A DNA stretch of 11,029 nt from Rodentolepis nana (Eukaryota > Platyhelminthes > Cestoda > Cyclophyllidea > Hymenolepididae). Under the pieces are notes generated by a model. It did no database searches and was not told the DNA's origin. It worked only from the letters and a program-made list of their open reading frames with translations. The position numbers and the translations under genes are program-made. The stretch spans positions 7,187-18,215 of the forward strand of contig UZAE01013893.1 in the NCBI GenBank assembly GCA_900617975.1, read 5' to 3'. Of the stretch, positions 8,350 through 11,029 are shown one piece after another; the first letter of the stretch is position 1; each line of letters opens with the position of its first letter.

Positions 8350-9714
8350 CTTTGAATTGGCCAGCGTCGTTGTTTATTGAGGAGGACTGTCTTAAATATC
8401 TTCAAAACCCCTTCATAATGACATGAGGCGACGAGTTTTCTCTCCTTCTTGAGAGTCAATCAATTATCATTCCTTTTAAAAACCTAATAAATAGTGGCCA
8501 TGACCCATTAACGGACATATTAGCTTTGAACATGACATGCTCAGATGTTGCCTTTGAATGACACTTATCGAGTGAACTTTGATTTGTTAATTAAATGGGG
8601 GATCTAGCTTTCGTGCCCGGTAACACAGCGCTTAATAAATTATCCTCATTTACTTTCATATATACCAAAGTTGTCAAAGAAATCTAAGCACTTGGGAACA
8701 GTTGTTGTTCCTACAACGCTGTTGGAACCCACCGTGCCCACCAAGGGATTTCTCAAACCAAGATTTTCAGTGAGAATTAAAAGTTTTCAACCGTGTGCGA
8801 TTCATACTTCATCGGAAATTTCCCCAATGGTAACTTATTGAGGTCAGTTTCTTCACTAGGTTCGGTCTACGATAGATGTCTTCTTTATTTCTTGCTATGA
8901 TGGGTCAGCCTCCTCGTGAGTCCTCATCGAATTGCCCTCTTCCCTCTATAAGGTGTTTAATTCAGCCATGGAGTGAAGTCCCCATAAATTTGTTGTGAAG
9001 CTACTATGAACTGAACGGATTCCCAGTTTATGTTAGTTGAAATTATTATCATAGCTCTGATCTCAACATTAGCCATTTGAAGGGTCGAAAATTGTTATCT
9101 ATTTTGAGATGCAACCTGTCTTGCTCCTGACCTTACATTGAATACTCGGAGAGTTGCATGTCACTAAGGAAACTCTATAGAGGTCTTTGAGACTATGAAA
9201 ACTTATAAATCACTGTCTTATTTGAAGTCATGGCATTTGTCAGATGATTTTTGACACACCCTCGTAACAGTAACTATTCCACTCGTGAGTTTCTCATCCA
9301 TGTGATTGAAAGGTAATTTTCGCACCACTGGATCATATTCGCCAGATTACTAGCAATTCAAACCTACTTTCAGTGCCTATTTTGAAAAGCATTGATTGGG
9401 CAAAATTCCACCTTTCGCCATACAATGTTGGCATAAACCCCGATGCAAATTCCACTCATTGGCACTTTAAGAAAGTAGAAAAATGGCAGCATGTATTCTT
9501 GTTATCTCAACAGTGAAGTGGTAATAAAACCCTCTAATTTTCACTCAATTTAAGACACCGCCCTACCTAACTGCGTGATTTAAATAAAATTTAAAACATA
9601 CCCCCCCCCCTCTATGAAGATCTTTTTCCATGCCATAAGGGCATAGAGAATGTCGAAAACACTTTCTTCCAAATCAAATATGGTAAAGGAAGAGCACTGA
9701 AAGCCAGCATGTGA
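8350..9714. other. Non-coding stretch without supported genes
   Basis: Apart from the AATAAA at 8486-8491 tied to the candidate exon, nothing firm is seen. A frame with no ATG near its start runs from after a TAG (8605-8607) to TGA 8836-8838 and gives about 76 residues (including HLGTVVVPTTLLEPTVPTKG), but no motif is recognised. A small hairpin lies in it (CAAC/GTTG within GTTCC...GGAAC, about 8707-8728). Confidence 0.45.
9601..9610. repeat. C10 homopolymer
   Basis: Ten consecutive Cs between AT-rich sequences. A simple repeat. Confidence 0.8.
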
Positions 9715-9726
9715 CACTCATAACCA
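9715..9726 (+). repeat. Target-site duplication of copy D (left)
   Basis: CACTCATAACCA matches CACTCATAAACA at 10056-10067 at 11 of 12 bases, directly flanking copy D. Confidence 0.85.
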
Positions 9727-9739
9727 GGGGTGCGCAATA

Positions 9740-9750
9740 GACTTACCTCC
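9740..9750 (-). promoter_or_regulatory. Conserved splice-donor consensus in copy D (antisense to element)
   Basis: The minus strand reads GGAG|GTAAGTC, identical to the other four head-bearing copies. Confidence 0.4.
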
Positions 9751-9753
9751 ACG

Positions 9754-9807
9754 TGGTGCTCCCTGGGCAACGTACACTCCTACGGCAAAAAGTCTATTGA
9801 TCGACAG
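9754..9807 (+). promoter_or_regulatory. Possible Pol III internal promoter (A-box and B-box-like) in copy D
   Basis: TGGTGCTCCCTGG (from 9754) approximates the tRNA A box, and GATCGACAG (9799-9807) fits the B-box core GWTCRANNC except for the last base. The 45-nt separation equals that in tRNA genes and is identical in copy B (5694 and 5739). Against this, the element starts about 27 nt before the A-box-like site, more than the usual 7 to 12, and no cloverleaf is evident. Confidence 0.25.
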
Positions 9808-10055
9808 TTGACTTCTGACTTCAAACTACTATGGCCCGACTATTTATCATATTCGACCGCTTCCACAGTACTCATCTTACCTTTTTTATGCCTTTATGTC
9901 TGTCTGTCTACATCTTTTACATCTGTGAATCACTCTTCTGTTCCCCCTCTCGACTTTTTGTCACGTTGATGTTCTTTCTTTTCTCTGTGAAGCCCCGAAG
10001 TCAGCTCCAGGGCTAATGATAACTATCAAAACGCCTGCCATTTGATATAAATAAA

Positions 10056-10067
10056 CACTCATAAACA
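10056..10067 (+). repeat. Target-site duplication of copy D (right)
   Basis: CACTCATAAACA, 11/12 to 9715-9726. It fixes the 3' end of the element at ATAAATAAA. Confidence 0.85.
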
Positions 10068-10217
10068 TAGGTTTTGATTGGTGTCCGGAATGTTTTAAGT
10101 AACAGTAAAGAAATTTTATACTTAAATTTCAAGTTATGAGAAGGAAACTAATTACTCACTGGGCTATTTATTTTGATTATTGAAATAATTTCTCAATTCT
10201 ACTGCATGAAGACCATA
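10068..10217. other. Spacer between copies D and E
   Basis: About 150 bp of AT-rich unique sequence separates the tail of D from the reversed tail of E. No feature is seen. It would form most of the loop if D and E paired as an inverted repeat. Confidence 0.6.
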
Positions 10218-10510
10218 TTTGTTTATTTATATCAAATAGTAGGCTTTATGATAGTTTCCAGTAGTCCATCAGATGATTTCGGACCTCTCAGAGGCTGGGG
10301 GGCATCAATGTCTCAAAAAGTGGAGAGGGGGAAAGAGAAGAGCGATTCACAGATGTAAATGAGTCGACCGACAGACACAAAGGTAGAGAAAAAGGTGTGG
10401 TAAGTACTGTGGAGGTGGTATAATATGGCATACAATCTGGTCATGACAGTTTGAAGTCTTTAGTAAGCGTTTCCCAGAGTGCACCACGTGGAGGTAAGTC
10501 TACTGCGCAC
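10218..10510 (-). mobile_element. SINE-like retroposon copy E (minus strand)
   Basis: It starts with TTTGTTTATTTATATCAAAT (reversed tail) and GGCTTTATGATAG. It continues with GAAGAGCGATTCACAGATGT, GACAGACACAAAGG and GTCATGACAGTTTGAAGTC, and ends GTGCACCACGTGGAGG, TAAGTCTACTGCGCAC. About 35 bp of the internal block next to GACTTCAAAC is missing, and the last few head bases (GGGG) are gone or diverged. No TSD could be found, so it is older or its ends have been altered. It lies tail-to-tail with copy D. Confidence 0.82.
10490..10500 (+). promoter_or_regulatory. Conserved splice-donor consensus in copy E (antisense to element)
   Basis: GGAG|GTAAGTC, the same 11-mer as in the other four head-bearing copies. 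Confidence 0.4.
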
Positions 10511-10904
10511 AAGTAGTTTTTATAAGTTGTAATATATGTTTTGCACTATTGGGCGGACTGTATAATGTAGTTTTGAAGTACAATACCACAACATCATAGT
10601 TGAACGTCTCTTAAGCGCAAAATATAGCTTTCAACTCCCCATTTCCACCACGAAATCGCAATGATAAATACCAGGGCGATAGTTTCTTCCACCTGTTGAC
10701 TCATTTTCAGCCCTCTTCGAGAGGCCAAAATTTCGGTCGACCTCGACGTGATTTGAAAAGGTCAGGATGACAGATAGGTTTTTTGACCAAACACCCATCC
10801 CTTTGCTTGGCAAACCTCGAAACTAGGAACTTTGACACTTGTATTTTGGTAGTTGTTCTTACTATTTCAACCGCTTTAGTTAGTAAAGTATGCTAATAGA
10901 CTTG
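10511..10904. other. Unassigned sequence between copies E and F
   Basis: No family repeat. A minus-strand open frame of 60 codons (10631-10813) lies in a slightly GC-richer patch (10620-10810); its translation is hydrophilic but has no motif I recognise and no flanking gene signals. Not called as a gene. Confidence 0.4.
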
Positions 10905-11029
10905 TTTATTTATTTATTTCAAATGGCCAACGTTTTGATAGTTATCATTAACCCTTTAGCTGACTTCGAGCTTTTATAGAGGGTAAGATGATTCACAGAT
11001 GTAAAAGAGACAGACAGACTCAAAGGTAG
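10905..11029 (-). mobile_element. SINE-like retroposon copy F (cut by window end)
   Basis: It starts with the longest reversed tail here (TTTATTTATTTATTTCAAAT) and continues with GGCCAACGTTTTGATAG, TTATCATTAACCCTTTAGCT and GATTCACAGATGTAAAAGAG, then runs off the window inside the body. About 40 bp of the purine-rich body is deleted between GACTTCGAGC and GATTCACAG. The head and any TSD lie beyond the window. Same orientation as E. Confidence 0.8.

Larger units (their letters stand above)
9727..10055 (+). mobile_element. SINE-like retroposon copy D, full length
   Basis: It begins GGGGTGCGCAATAGACTTACC and ends GATATAAATAAA, 329 bp between TSDs. It aligns end to end with copy B at roughly four identical bases in five by eye, and it is the cleanest full-length copy. 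In sense order: head with CCACGTGG; the complete internal block (GGGCAACGTACAC, then GGCAAAAAGTCTATTG, ATCGACAG and GACTTCAAAC); the TCTGTCTGTC body; GGGCTAATGATAACTATC; CGCCTGCCATTTGA; and the tail. Overlapping plus-strand open frames (9730-9969 and 9831-10016) lie wholly inside the repeat. The longer one is interrupted in copy B, so it is not a conserved protein. Confidence 0.9.

Noticed and set aside
8608..8838. Open frame of about 76 codons with protein-like composition
   Set aside because: No usable ATG near its start, no clear splice sites, no recognised motif; length within chance.
9730..10016. Two overlapping plus-strand frames of 79 and 61 codons
   Set aside because: Both are readings of retroposon copy D; copy B has stops in the matching frame.
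10631..10813. Minus-strand frame of 60 codons in a GC-richer patch
   Set aside because: No motif, splice sites or polyadenylation signal; kept only as a remark in the inter-repeat entry.
1..11029. CRISPR array, prokaryotic operon, phage or integrase system
   Set aside because: No regularly spaced repeats, no ribosome-binding-site-led gene strings, and clear animal-type retroposons with TSDs.

Overview
This is animal-type (metazoan) nuclear DNA: AT-rich, dense in stop codons on both strands, with no prokaryotic gene packing, and filled with retrotransposed repeats. I see no intact protein-coding gene. The only recognisable coding sequence is a broken reverse-transcriptase (RT) fragment at the left edge, of the Jockey/CR1 type of non-LTR retrotransposon. 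That RT style is common in arthropods (including arachnids) and also occurs in other invertebrates such as flatworms. I cannot fix the species from the sequence.

The most informative content is a family of short retroposons of about 328 bp, present in six copies called A to F here. Read in the sense direction each copy has a fixed 5' head (GGGGTGYGCRATAGACTTACC), a pyrimidine-rich body with TCTG/GTCT repeats, a conserved 3' segment (GGGCTAATGATA, then AAACGCCTGCCATTTGA) and an (AAAT)n tail. Copies A (1076-1338, minus), B (5666-5993, plus) and D (9727-10055, plus) have clear 10-12 bp target-site duplications (TSDs). B and D are the same length (328 and 329 bp), which marks a discrete SINE-like unit rather than random 5'-truncated LINE ends. 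Copy B is inserted inside copy C (5628-6241, minus). Copy E (10218-10510, minus) and copy F (10905 to the window end, minus) lie downstream of D.

Layout: 1-195 RT relic; 254-1065 unannotated; 1066-1348 copy A with its TSDs; 1349-5494 long AT-rich stretch with G/C homopolymers; 5247-5528 several inverted repeats, including a 34-bp near-perfect palindrome; 5616-6248 the nested B-in-C pair; 6249-9714 mostly featureless, with one weak candidate terminal exon at 8183-8349; 9715-11029 a cluster of copies D, E and F.

No genes here work together in a pathway. The biology is that of an unspecified LINE machinery mobilising a short parasite. On the strand opposite its sense, the parasite carries an exactly conserved strong splice-donor sequence, and two tail-to-tail inverted pairs could form long double-stranded RNA if transcribed through.
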